Part shown: positions 1 through 8,525 of the stretch, one piece after another
Numbering within the stretch: position 1 is the stretch's first letter
Layout of the letters: each line of letters opens with the position of its first letter
Assembly: GCA_900088475.1 (NCBI GenBank)
Contig: FLMG01001539.1
Location: 1,018-14,479, forward strand
Direction of reading: 5' to 3'
DNA length: 13,462 nt
DNA from: Hyphochytrium catenoides
Lineage: Eukaryota > Sar > Hyphochytriomycetes > Hyphochytriales > Hyphochytriaceae
Program-made: the position numbers and the translations under genes
The notes under the pieces: model-generated
What the model saw: the letters and a program-made list of their open reading frames with translations, nothing else
What the model was told of the DNA's origin: nothing
The model's database searches: none

Positions 1-18
1 TCTCTCTCTCTCTCTCTT
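1..18. repeat. CT microsatellite at window edge
   Basis: A run of about nine CT dinucleotides opens the window and is probably cut by the window boundary. The same dinucleotide family, as GA on this strand, recurs at 411-568, 13176-13256 and 13420-13462. Confidence 0.9.
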
Positions 19-289
19 TGCTGTAGCTTTCAAGAAGGGCCCATCAAGACACATCACGTTCCACTTCTTTTTGTCGTTTCGTTGTCCGTTGCCTGCCCAC
101 CCTTCGTCACCTTACGCGCTACTAGGATGCTGTGGAGAAGGGAAACAGTGTATCATCGAAGGTCGTCTCTGGTCTCCCTCCTCCTCGTCTCTGTCCCTTC
201 CTCTTCCCGCCTCCTCCTCTTCTTTACCTTGTCGGTGCGTTGTCAGGATCGAGGAGGAGGACCAGCGAGGAAGAGCAGAGCAACCTACT

Positions 290-575
290 AGAAGAAGAGA
301 AAAAGAGAGAAGATGATGGGAGAGAATAGACCAACAAGAAAGAGAAAAAAAGAAGAAGCAGAGCAGGGAAGAGATAATGATTGAGGAGTGGAAAGGAGAG
401 AGAGCGACAGAAAAAGAGAGAGAGAGAGAGAGAGAGAGAGGAGAAACAGAGAGACAGACAAAGAGAGAGAGAGAGAGAGAGAGAGTCAGAGAGAGAGAAA
501 GAGAAAGAGAGGGAAAGAATGGGTCCTTCATCGGGCAGAGAGACCTGCATCTAAGAGAGAGAGAGAGAAGTGAGC
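290..575. repeat. Purine-rich tract with GA microsatellites
   Basis: The + strand is almost purely A and G here, with uninterrupted GA runs around 414-441, 463-485 and 556-568, broken by ACAG and TCAG interruptions. Open frames in this stretch (for example 377-589 on + and 112-606 on -) translate to Arg/Glu or Ser/Leu runs and are products of the repeat, not genes. Long polypurine-polypyrimidine tracts can form triplex (H-DNA) structures, but nothing here proves that. Confidence 0.9.
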
Positions 576-590
576 TTGATAAAAGCTGAG

Positions 591-1011
591 TTCCATTCTT
601 ATCCATCCTATCTACGGATGACTAGCGGCTCTATCTTCTTCATCGACGGCCTCCTCAGCGGGAGCAGAGCGAAGGAGGAGCAAGAAATAGAGTAAACAAA
701 AGTAAGGCAGATCCTCTTCTCTGCCGCCCCAGCGCGTTCATCCATAGCCCTTCCTCTGCACCAGTGGCAGACTGTTCCTGTCGTCGGGCAGGAGCAGCAG
801 TGAGAGGCGGGTAGCGCAGATTGTAAGTATTCTTTACCTTACAGAACCATCGTCTCGGTCCATCAGCACGTCTCATCTATAACGTGAAGAAGTATTTGTC
901 CAGTGGTCTCTTCTCTTCTGTCTATTTGGCACTTAGTTTTCTCTGTACGGATCGTCCACTCCTAGAAGGCTAGAGGAGAATCCACGCTGCTGACACGTCC
1001 TTCCTGACCCA
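591..1011. other. 5' flank of copy A, no gene seen
   Basis: No convincing coding frame occurs between the GA tract and the start codon at 1012. A pyrimidine tract ending in TTACAG near 843 could be a splice acceptor for a 5'-untranslated exon. A weak TATAAC string near 875 is about 135 bp upstream of the start codon and is not strong enough to call a promoter. This flank does not resemble the flank of copy B. Confidence 0.4.
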
Positions 1012-3524
1012 ATGGCGGAAGATACCACCAGCAGCAGTAGCAGCAGCAGCGCCAGCGAGACTGACAGCAGCAGCAGACAGGCACTTGAGCAGTTCTGCTT
1101 CGTCTGGTTCATCTGCACTCTTATTGCCAGTGTCGCTGTGTCCACGCTCTTCTATCTTCGACGACACATCTATCCGATATGCGCAGTGCCCGTCATCTGG
1201 CCCATTCTCACCCACCTGAGCATCCCTCTCGCTGTCTATTCGTATCTCTTTATGCTGCTCCAGAGACCTCTGGGGACCGGCTGCTATGGCTTTAACGCTT
1301 ACATCTTGCCGGTGATGCAATATGTTCCCACTCTTCCTCCCTTTGAAGCCCAGCTGGTGCACCTCTGGTACACCTACCAGACCCAGACCGCTCAGCTACT
1401 GGCGCCGTCTCTCAACTCTTCGGGTAGACGAGGATCAGTGACAGGGTCCGAGGAAGAAGGGCAACGTGGACTGCAGCAGAAGAAGGAGAAGAAGAGGCGT
1501 CCAGCCTGGTTCTACTATGCCAGCGTCTGCGCGTTCACCTGTCTGATTGTGAGTCAGACGCTCATCACGACGATTATCGACCATGTCGCTGACAATTACG
1601 ATGAGCGGACGTGTGAAGGCAACACTCCTGTCGCAGTGAGTCTTCCACCAGACCTCGCCTCCTCTGTTTTCTTCGTTCTTCTCTCTTTCGTTTGCTCTGT
1701 TCTTCTCTCCCTTCTTGGTCATACTTTGAGGTGCTGGTGTTTATAACGTCGATGCCTTTCTTTCCTCGTGGTCTCTTTCGTATGGAACCTGTTCTGTCTG
1801 ACCTCTTTAGCAGACTCTAGATCTATCTTTTACCGGCTTTCCACCTAGCGGCCATAGGTCCGCTGTCATTCAGCTATTATGTTGCCGAGCCTCCTCGTTT
1901 GCAAGTGCTGCGATCCGCGGTACCCTATAGTCCTTGATCTACTTTCTCCCCGCTAGGTCGTTCCTGGCCTTACCTTATTCAGGCTACTGACCCTGTCTCT
2001 TCTCTCTCTTGCCTGTCTGTATGTCTCTTTCTCTCTCTCTGTCTCCTTCTTTGGCGCGTCTCTCTCTCTCAGAAATATAGCCAGCTGGCTTCTGCTTCCT
2101 TTGTCATTACGCTTAGCCTCACCTTGGCCTACCAGCTTAGGGACGTGGAAGAAGAGTTCAATCTGAAGAAGCAGCTGAAGATCCTAACCTTGCTTGCCCT
2201 GACTCTAGCTGTTCCGCTGCGTGCCGTCAACCTCTTCATCGTCAATGCTCTCACTCTGGACCTAGAGAGGATCATCCTAGCCGCCGTATACACTGGGTAC
2301 ACCGTCATCTGTGGCTTCTATCCTCTCTATCTCAGTTATAAGGAAGAGAAGCGACGCCGCGCTCTCCTCCAGAGACACTCGTCATCGAAGACAAGCTTCC
2401 TCGGAGTGCGGAGCGTTCATCAGCTTCGTGTGGTGATCGGAGACGTGAAGAATGAGCCTATCATCGGGCGGTTTAGGGATTATCTCGTGAAGGAGTTCTG
2501 CTGTGGGTTGCCCATCTTATCTTGAGCTTATTGACATGTTGAACCTCTACTTTTCCATCTTATCTTCCCTCTCTCTGTCCCCATCTGCTTGTCTCTCTTC
2601 TCTTTTTGGTATGCTCTCTCTCTCTCTCGCCGCTCTCTCCTATCTTCCTTTCTCCTCTCTGTCCCGCTTTATCTCTTCTTCTCTCGTTATAATGGTCTCT
2701 CCCTCTATCTCTATCTCTCTTCCCCCTGCATATCTTCCCTTCTCTCTGTCCGCTCACTCTCTTCTCTCGTTGTAATGCTCTCTCTCTTCCTCTCTCTCTC
2801 CCGTGTTCTCCTCTTCCTTCGCTTTACTTTCACCTTCGTCATTCTTACTCTTCGTATCCGGCCACGTCGCGCCGGACACCTTGTCACATCGCTGTTTCCC
2901 CCCGTTTGTATGACATTTTATCATCAGCAAATCGTCCTCTGATATCCTAACGCTTCTCTCACCATCGATTGCATCATCTTCTCTTTTTCATCTCCATCTC
3001 TTCCTCTCTTCTCTTTCTATGTGCCTCTTTTTTTCTATGTAGGCGAGAACCTGCTGTTCGTCCTTTCTGTACTGAAGTTCCGCCAGATGGCTCCCGGCGC
3101 TGAGATGCTGAAGATGGCAAAGTCTATTGGCAGCGTCTATCTGATGCCAGAGGCGACTATGGAAATCAACATTAGCTCCTCCTTGAAGAGCAACATTCAG
3201 CGCATCATTAGAGAGCTCAAAGAAGAGACTGTGGGGAGAGACATCTACGAGAAGGTGGAGCAAGAAGTCTATCAGATGCTAGTCGATCCTTTCAACCGCT
3301 TTCTCACGCGAGCCAAGGTCCGGGCTGACGAAGTTGTTATTATAGAAGAAGGAGAGGAAGGGGTCGCCTCAGGTCCTGATGGAGGAAAAGTAGAGAAGAG
3401 TAGCGGCCCAACGTCTTCTGTTGGCTTGGGAGTCATCGGTCGGTTGGGGTCACAGGGAAAAGTTGCGTTGAAGGGGAAGACAAATAAGCAACCCGCTGTG
3501 GCGCCAATGACACAGATAGGGTGA
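1012..3524 (+). CDS. Seven-transmembrane RGS protein, copy A (3 exons)
   Basis: Join 1012-1635, 2073-2502 and 3043-3524 (511 residues). Introns are GTGAGT...CAG (phase 0, after Ala208) and GTGGGT...TAG (phase 1, inside Cys352). The start is an ATG followed by G; the stop is TGA. Residues 1-21 are Ser-rich, encoded by AGC repeats. Membrane helices fall near 27-49, 56-82, 91-112 (weakest), 166-188, 209-228, 243-268 and 273-296, followed by a basic KEEKRRR segment. After TM5, a stretch with R-D-V-E-E-E-F-N resembles the TM5-TM6 loop of plant 7TM-RGS proteins such as Arabidopsis RGS1. The RGS domain spans about 325-442: GRFRDYLVKEF, then E353-N354 (ENLLF), Asn394 in EINIS, and D433/R437 in DPFNRFL. 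These match the G-alpha contact positions of classical RGS domains, so GTPase-activating ability looks intact. The role, turning off a heterotrimeric G protein at a membrane, is inferred from the family. The family call is firm; the TM3 boundary and any ligand are unknown. Confidence 0.85.
1636..2072 (+). other. Intron 1 of copy A
   Basis: This 437-bp intron begins GTGAGT and ends in a CT-rich tract plus CAG. It separates Ala208 from Lys209, just before TM5. Reading through it gives an in-frame stop at 1744-1746 with a pyrimidine-driven hydrophobic tail. The matching intron of copy B is 337 bp and shares only general CT richness with it. Confidence 0.85.
2503..3042 (+). other. Intron 2 of copy A, CT-rich
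   Basis: This 540-bp intron begins GTGGGT, whereas the copy B donor is GTGAGT, and ends TTTCTATGTAG. It is phase 1 and splits the Cys codon directly before the ENLLF motif of the RGS domain. Its first 300 bases are dense CTCTCT and TCTTCC repeats, so the Ser/Leu-rich frames at 2503-2775 and 2589-2942 are repeat artefacts. The copy B intron at this site is only 291 bp. Confidence 0.88.
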
Positions 3525-3621
3525 GGGCTTTCACCACAGGGAAAAGTTGCGTTGAAGGGGAAGACCAATAAGCAAACCGCCGCTGTGGCGCCAATGACAC
3601 AGATAGGGTGAGGGCTTTCAC
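3451..3621 (+). repeat. 84/87-bp tandem duplication across the stop codon
   Basis: Unit 1 (3451-3534, 84 bp) encodes the C-terminal tail of copy A, its TGA stop at 3522-3524 and ten further bases. Unit 2 (3535-3621, 87 bp) is a near-perfect copy that differs mainly by a 3-bp gain (ACCGCCGCTG against CCCGCTG) and a base or two. Both lengths are multiples of three, so the second unit lies in the same frame and also ends in the same TGA. Unit 2 is therefore 3'-untranslated unless the first TGA is read through. Copy B has no such duplication. Confidence 0.93.
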
Positions 3622-4195
3622 CACTCGTAGCGGTTCAAGAGTAGAGCCGGCTCCTCTCGTACAGCGGTAGGAGTTCCTGCTAGCTCCTAGCTGGTGGAGG
3701 CCGGCGATGAGACCAGAAAGACATAGACTAGGGCTGATAACATAAGAGCACGACCTTCAGACAGACTTTGCTCTCACGTGACAAACAGAAGACAGGCTTT
3801 GGACTGAGATAGTGTGCTCCGCTTCTTGTCTATATTTTGCCGCTGCCCGTCCTTCTGCTCCTCGGTAGGGGGGAAAGAAGGCGAATAGATTTTGTCTCTT
3901 TCTCTTCGTTGTTTCCGCTATCAGCCTATATCTGTCTGTCTTCTACCGTTATCCTTATCTCTCCTCTCCTCTGTCTCTTTATCCTTCCTCTGCCCCGCTC
4001 CTCTCTTCTTCTTCTCTCCTTCTGAACGCGCCCTTAATCCTCTCATGAGTTGTGAGAATCGGGAGCTCGCGCAGCAGCAGGAACAGGGGAATTAGCAAGC
4101 TGACTTATGACTGTTAGCGATGAGCATCATCTACATTGTCTACGAGTGGGCGGTCCTGCAGCTTTCCAGCTTCTCTTTTCGTCTCTCTTGGGACC
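3622..4195. other. Spacer downstream of copy A, no gene seen
   Basis: The stretch holds the presumed 3'-untranslated region of copy A and a CT-rich zone at about 3840-4025. Hydrophobic frames at 3837-4025 and 3892-4095 come from that CT richness. No clear AATAAA was found; the nearest variants are AATAAG strings in the duplicated tail. Confidence 0.5.
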
Positions 4196-4547
4196 TCATC
4201 GCTGCGTCCGATGTCCCCAATGCCTGTTGTCCTTGTCTCTTTCCCACTGTCTGAAAGAGGTCCCAGCCATCTCCCCTAACATCATACTTTCTTGCTCTTC
4301 CAGGTCATCGTCCGCTCCACTTCCTTCATCGTAGGCTGCAGGCCATACGGACTCATATACTCCTTCACAACGAGTTCCAGCCATCGGTATAGAAGATCTT
4401 GTGTCAAATGCGGGACAATAAGGATCCCCTTGGTTCACAGTTTGTAGAGTGAAGCCAGGGACAGCAGCTTCCCTGCTGAAACTAGTTCTGCAACTCGTTA
4501 TCCTTCCGGATTGAATAGTCAAGCTCCGCCCATATCTGCCTGACAGG
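4196..4547 (-). other. Possible 3' exon or related fragment of the transposase-like gene
   Basis: On the - strand, a good acceptor (TTTCCCTGTCAG, intron side ending at 4548) opens two readable frames. One stays open to 4196 and contains V-W-P-A-A-Y-D-E followed by an acidic run, echoing F-W-P-S-A-Y-Q-E plus an acidic run at the end of the 848-residue protein upstream. The other gives a short tail, QIWAELDYSIRKDNELQN, then TAG at about 4489. That tail could be joined in frame to the upstream protein only through a weak GTACCA donor. No start codon of its own is convincing: the first in-frame codon offered as a start is TTG. It may be an alternative last exon, a degenerate duplicate, or chance. 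Confidence 0.25.
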
Positions 4548-4686
4548 GAAAGGCGGATGGACTCTACGCTTATGAGGACACACCTGACGCACTTTTTAAG
4601 CAAAGTGTTCTTCGGTGGTGGCGAAAGACCTTCTCGTTCCCTCTGGCTCCTCCTCGGCCTGCATAACCCAAGGATTTCTCAAGTCG

Positions 4687-7233
4687 TCAGAAGCCTTCCA
4701 TCTCCTGCTCAGAAAAATGCCAGTCTTCAGTGTCTTCCTGGTACGCAGAGGGCCAGAAGTTGCCAGAGGGTTTCTCTAACTCATCAGCAATGTGCTGCAG
4801 CCCCAAGTCTCCTAGTTCTTCGGAGACTAAGCTGTGCTGCTGCGTGATTTGCTGGTACCGTTCCGGGATGAAGTCGACGATGTGACGTGGCTCCTGGAGA
4901 CCTTCATCCACACTCTTCATATCTTCTATTGAGACCTCCATCCTCCCAGCAGAGGCCATCGCCCTCCTCCGAGCCGCTAGACGTGGCACAGCATGCGAAT
5001 AGAAGCACAGGTTTTCCCACCACTGTTCGCGAAGGTAGTCCGCCATATGTGGCGCGTAAAAGGGGTTCGGGGCTAACAATGGCGAGTCATGCTCTGTCGC
5101 CCTCGTCTCTGGTGTCCATGTATGGACAGTCCTCTCTAGGCCCAGCCGGGGCGCTGAGATACGGACGTAAACGGCCCTCGAGGAGCATGACAGCCGAAAC
5201 AGCTTGAAGACCAGACATTCATATCCGCGGTAAGTAAGCCTGGTCTCGCCAACCACTTCCATGTCATCACAGTTGTCTGAGAAAAATGAGCGGTCAATCT
5301 TTCTGCGAGATGCGTCTGAGGCACGCACGAAGCGAGCCGTCCTCAGCAGATCTTCCAGATCCCGGTGGAACGCGTCGTCATCGTCAGAGTCAGCGTCGTC
5401 GGTTCTTAGTGCTTCCCCTTCATAATTAATCCACGCCTCTGTAGCGCCATCTCCCTCCTCCAGACCATCAGACGGGATCGTCAAAGTGCTGTCTTTGTCC
5501 ACCCTCAAGGCCGGACGCCGCATGAGGAAGTCATAGAGCAGTTGGTGTGAAGTAGCCAAAGAGATGTTTGGGGATCGCCTGTACACGTCCAGCACCAACC
5601 TCGACGCAAGCCGACATAGATCGCTCCTATGGACCCATTTCGCGATAGTCTTGCGAGTGATACTCTCTTGACACCAGTCGCTTATTGCTATTTTCATGTC
5701 CATTGTGCACCAGACCACGATGCAGAGTTCATCGGCAGCACTAGAGAATACCACGCGCCTATACTTCTCCAACGTCATTCCACAGTTCAAGGATGATATC
5801 AACCCACGAGCGACAGCTGCAGAACACTCTGTCTTTATATACCTGAAGAGGTCTTTCCGCTTTGGAAAGAGTATCGTCATGTCGTCTGCAACATTTTGGA
5901 AGAAGGTGGAGACAGTCTTCGCGTCCAATCGTGCAGTCCAGACGTCTGCTATGGAACAGACGGAACCTGGATCTCCGCCTCCCCTCTGTCTTATCCCTGG
6001 CACAGCCAATATCCCCTGATAGATCGGCATGGTCTTAGCTTTTCGCCCACAATGCAGCCACATGGCGCATTCGGCTGTATCAGAGCGTCTAATCTCTGCC
6101 ACCGTACCCTCCATAGCATAGAAACATAAGCCTACGTCAGGCTCTACCAGCTCCGCCATCAGTGCTAACCCTGTTAGCCGCCAGGCGAAGAGAGTGAGAT
6201 GAGGGAGCGATTGAAACAGGCGAACAAAGGAGAAGATCTCTTCATGCTCTTCGAAAGTTGCTCTACGGCATCGTCCTCCTCGTTCCAGCTCTTTGACATT
6301 GTACGCAGTCTCCTCAAAATTGACCTCCCTACATGCACTATCCAAAGCTGGGACGAGAGCAAGAGGAGATCCAGTGCTGCGTAAGAGGAGAGTAGACTTT
6401 ATCGTTCGAGCGGCAGAAGCCGAAGGTTGGCCCGTGATATTTCTGGCAGCAAGGCGCTCTGGATCAGCCATACTTCTGTGCCGCTTCCTAGCGGTTGATG
6501 GCTTGGTTGTGACTTTGAGGACATCTAGGAAGTCGGCTCTGTCGATGCCTCTCACATCCCCAAACATTTTGCTAGCCAGATGCAGACAAGGTCTCTTATC
6601 CGCGAACTTGGCCAGTATTCTAACTGTTGAAGAGGATTCATTCACAAGGTCACCCATGGGAATCTTGATGATCAAGAGAGACCGCTTCTGCCCATTGCAG
6701 GGGTCAAGATCACTGTTCCTACATCCAGAGCAATAAACCGTGACTTTGAGACACGTCATCAGATTTTCTCTCTTCTGCGTCCGGTTCACATATTCCTTCG
6801 GTAGATAGTCCCGAAGTATGGCTGAGAGCTGCGGGTCATGACCGCGCTTCACCCAGAGGTAAGGCGGTTGTGCCCTCTTCTTTTGCACCGAAATGGTGCC
6901 AGGAACCGCCCTGGAAGGAGTCCAAGGTGCCGCCCGTCGACAATACGCTGAGAGGAAATCCTTCCTGCTATAGTGGATGGTAAAGTCTCTCTTTTCATTG
7001 GAGAAGAGAAGGAGGCACTCTCCATCGCTTCTCCGTACCTGCACAGTCCTTGGAGGGGCATACTGATGGATCGCCTCACGCTGCATAAGGTTGCTATCGT
7101 CAGCATCTGCTTCGAGGTCAGATGTGGCTGGTCCAACGCCTGGGTCTTGTCCCGACCTGCGGGTCTCGTTGTCCTTGACGGTCATGACTTTACATTCAAC
7201 TGAAAGATCTGTCGTCTCTAAGGAGATATCCAT
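4687..7233 (-). CDS. Transposase-derived protein (MULE-like), probably catalytically dead
   Basis: An uninterrupted 848-codon frame starts at ATG 7233, with an in-frame TAG about 100 bp upstream, and stops at TGA 4687-4689. I do not recognise a named gene. Seen: CxxC at residues 168/171, a further Cys at 179 and C-L-H at 216-218, then DVRGIDR (226-232) and DPERLAARN (257-265). Next comes a region whose strand/helix pattern resembles a DDE/RNase H-fold transposase core: FYAMEGTVAEI (about 371-381), IYQGILAV (404-411), ADVWTARLDAKTVSTFF (429-445) and IKTECSAAVARGLI (466-479). In MULE-like transposases of this layout the first two segments would carry catalytic Asp; here the positions read Ala373 and Glu469. 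An acidic stretch lies at 612-620, and the C-terminus is acidic and Trp-containing. A CT-rich tract before CCTTAG near 7215 allows an alternative start by splicing, with the next ATG at 7178. It could be a domesticated or dying transposase. The reading frame is firm; the family is inferred. Confidence 0.6.
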   Translation of the reverse strand: MDISLETTDLSVECKVMTVKDNETRRSGQDPGVGPATSDLEADADDSNLMQREAIHQYAPPRTVQVRRSDGECLLLFSNEKRDFTIHYSRKDFLSAYCRRAAPWTPSRAVPGTISVQKKRAQPPYLWVKRGHDPQLSAILRDYLPKEYVNRTQKRENLMTCLKVTVYCSGCRNSDLDPCNGQKRSLLIIKIPMGDLVNESSSTVRILAKFADKRPCLHLASKMFGDVRGIDRADFLDVLKVTTKPSTARKRHRSMADPERLAARNITGQPSASAARTIKSTLLLRSTGSPLALVPALDSACREVNFEETAYNVKELERGGRCRRATFEEHEEIFSFVRLFQSLPHLTLFAWRLTGLALMAELVEPDVGLCFYAMEGTVAEIRRSDTAECAMWLHCGRKAKTMPIYQGILAVPGIRQRGGGDPGSVCSIADVWTARLDAKTVSTFFQNVADDMTILFPKRKDLFRYIKTECSAAVARGLISSLNCGMTLEKYRRVVFSSAADELCIVVWCTMDMKIAISDWCQESITRKTIAKWVHRSDLCRLASRLVLDVYRRSPNISLATSHQLLYDFLMRRPALRVDKDSTLTIPSDGLEEGDGATEAWINYEGEALRTDDADSDDDDAFHRDLEDLLRTARFVRASDASRRKIDRSFFSDNCDDMEVVGETRLTYRGYECLVFKLFRLSCSSRAVYVRISAPRLGLERTVHTWTPETRATEHDSPLLAPNPFYAPHMADYLREQWWENLCFYSHAVPRLAARRRAMASAGRMEVSIEDMKSVDEGLQEPRHIVDFIPERYQQITQQHSLVSEELGDLGLQHIADELEKPSGNFWPSAYQEDTEDWHFSEQEMEGF

Positions 7234-8453
7234 CGTCAACGTAAGCAAGGAGAAGGGGAAGGGACAGAGGAAGAAGACAAAGAGGCCGGGAAAGCAGCCA
7301 AGGAGAGTGAGAAACAGCGAGAAATGAGTCTACCGAAGAAGATAGGACGAACTTGGAGCTCGAATCATTGAGAGAGACCATTTGTGACTTTGGACAGCGC
7401 AGAGAGAGAGAAGACAAGAGCGTAAACACGAATCTCACCTTTATCTAACCCTGGACAAAGGTCTTCGAAGGACACGACCTTTGTTCTTCTATCATCGTAG
7501 GGACCTCGGCTCGACAATGGCCGTCGCTATTGAAGGTCAGATTGCCAGGCAGTGGCAGGTGATGATGTCCCGGCAGCCTGATGATGATTAAGAAGAACCC
7601 AAAGAAGACAGACACAGAGAGAGACCGAGAGTCCTGTTCACCAAGCGAGAGCCTCTTGGACAACGAGCGCCGCGGACCGCACCGCTATGGTTGGAAGAAT
7701 CTCGGGAGTCGGCTTCGATGTCGTCTCCAGAGTCGTGAGGACAACGTCAGCACCCACGGTCGCAGTTCTTCCTTTTCGCCTGCCTTCTCTCTGCTCCGCC
7801 ACTGCCATCAGGCGCTCCTGCAGCTTCTTCTTCTATTGCTCGCTGGCCCAGGCTCTGTCTGAGTCGCTGCTGCTGCTGCTTCTAGCGATGATGAAGAAAT
7901 AGGAAAGGAAAGCGGCTTCAGAAGACAGAGAAAATTGGCGATGAAGACAGATCGACAGTATTGGACCTTCTTTGGTAGAAAGAGGGACCAAAAGGGATTT
8001 TAGAATACTGGGCCTACCATCACAAAATGTGTCACGCCTGCAAATGGAATGTTCTGCTCTGTTATTATCTATGGCGCAACCACCCAGCTCGCCCCACAAC
8101 AATGTTTCAACTCATTTCGACAGGTCGCACTCCGTACACAACTCTGTCTAGGCAAATAAGACGTTAATGGCTGTATATTTGTATCTCTACCTGTCTCTGA
8201 GGTGGATGTCATGAATATATCTGCTAGTGCCAATCAGACCTACAGGCCGCCAGCCGCCACAGGTCTGTCGGACCATGTGATCCAAAACTCTTTCCTCGAT
8301 AATAATCTATGTGGAACCAATAATATTAATCTTCTTCTGCTGCTGCATGCAGGTCAGTATCTGCTGATAGAAGATCCGCCAACGGTGGCAGCAGCACTGA
8401 ACTATCACAATCTATAGACGCCGCTGCTGCTGCGCGCTCCTCGTCGGTGCTGC
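7234..8453. other. Spacer upstream of the transposase-like gene, no firm gene
   Basis: No frame here is convincing. The - strand next to the gene is pyrimidine-rich. On the - strand, about 7650-7840 holds a stretch with protein-like composition (for example RLMAVAEQREGRR) that ends near a GTGAAC donor-like site, so it could be an upstream exon. It is preceded by a stop, and a second - frame sits at 7833-8102. On + there are frames at 7687-7902 and 8202-8417. CTG/AGC repeats occur at about 7866-7882. Transcript data would be needed to choose among these. Confidence 0.35.
7455..7484. repeat. 9-bp perfect inverted repeat (hairpin)
   Basis: ACAAAGGTC (7455-7463) is exactly complementary to GACCTTTGT (7476-7484) across a 12-base loop. 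It lies about 220 bp upstream of the transposase-like start codon. I found no matching sequence on the far side of that gene, so it is not shown to be a transposon end. Confidence 0.7.
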
Positions 8454-8525
8454 TCACTGCTGCGGTCGGTGAAGAATCCTCACTCGCCGAGGGCGGCGGC
8501 GGCGGTGAAGAAGAAGAAGAAGATA
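8430..8525. repeat. Trinucleotide-repeat cluster (CTG, GGC, GAA)
   Basis: Short runs of CTG/CTC (about 8420-8462), GGC (8491-8505) and GAAGAA (8507-8520) follow one another. Frames crossing it become poly-Leu, poly-Arg or poly-Pro, so any ORF here needs caution. Confidence 0.75.

Noticed and set aside
377-589. Arg/Glu-rich ORFs in the left GA tract and their Ser/Leu-rich complements
   Set aside because: They are direct translations of a dinucleotide repeat with no other content.
3272-3624. Two - strand ORFs overlapping exon 3 of copy A with repeated segments
   Set aside because: They are antisense shadows of the coding exon and its tandem duplication.
3650-3664. TCCTCTCGTAC string resembling a conserved large-subunit rRNA segment
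   Set aside because: Only about eleven bases match and the flanks are unlike rRNA, so it is most likely chance.
7234-7248. Five-residue upstream extension of the transposase-like frame
   Set aside because: It begins with TTG; the first ATG is at 7233 and an in-frame TAG lies further upstream.
4196-8100. A complete transposon with terminal inverted repeats around the transposase-like gene
   Set aside because: I scanned both flanks by eye and found no matching inverted ends or target duplication.
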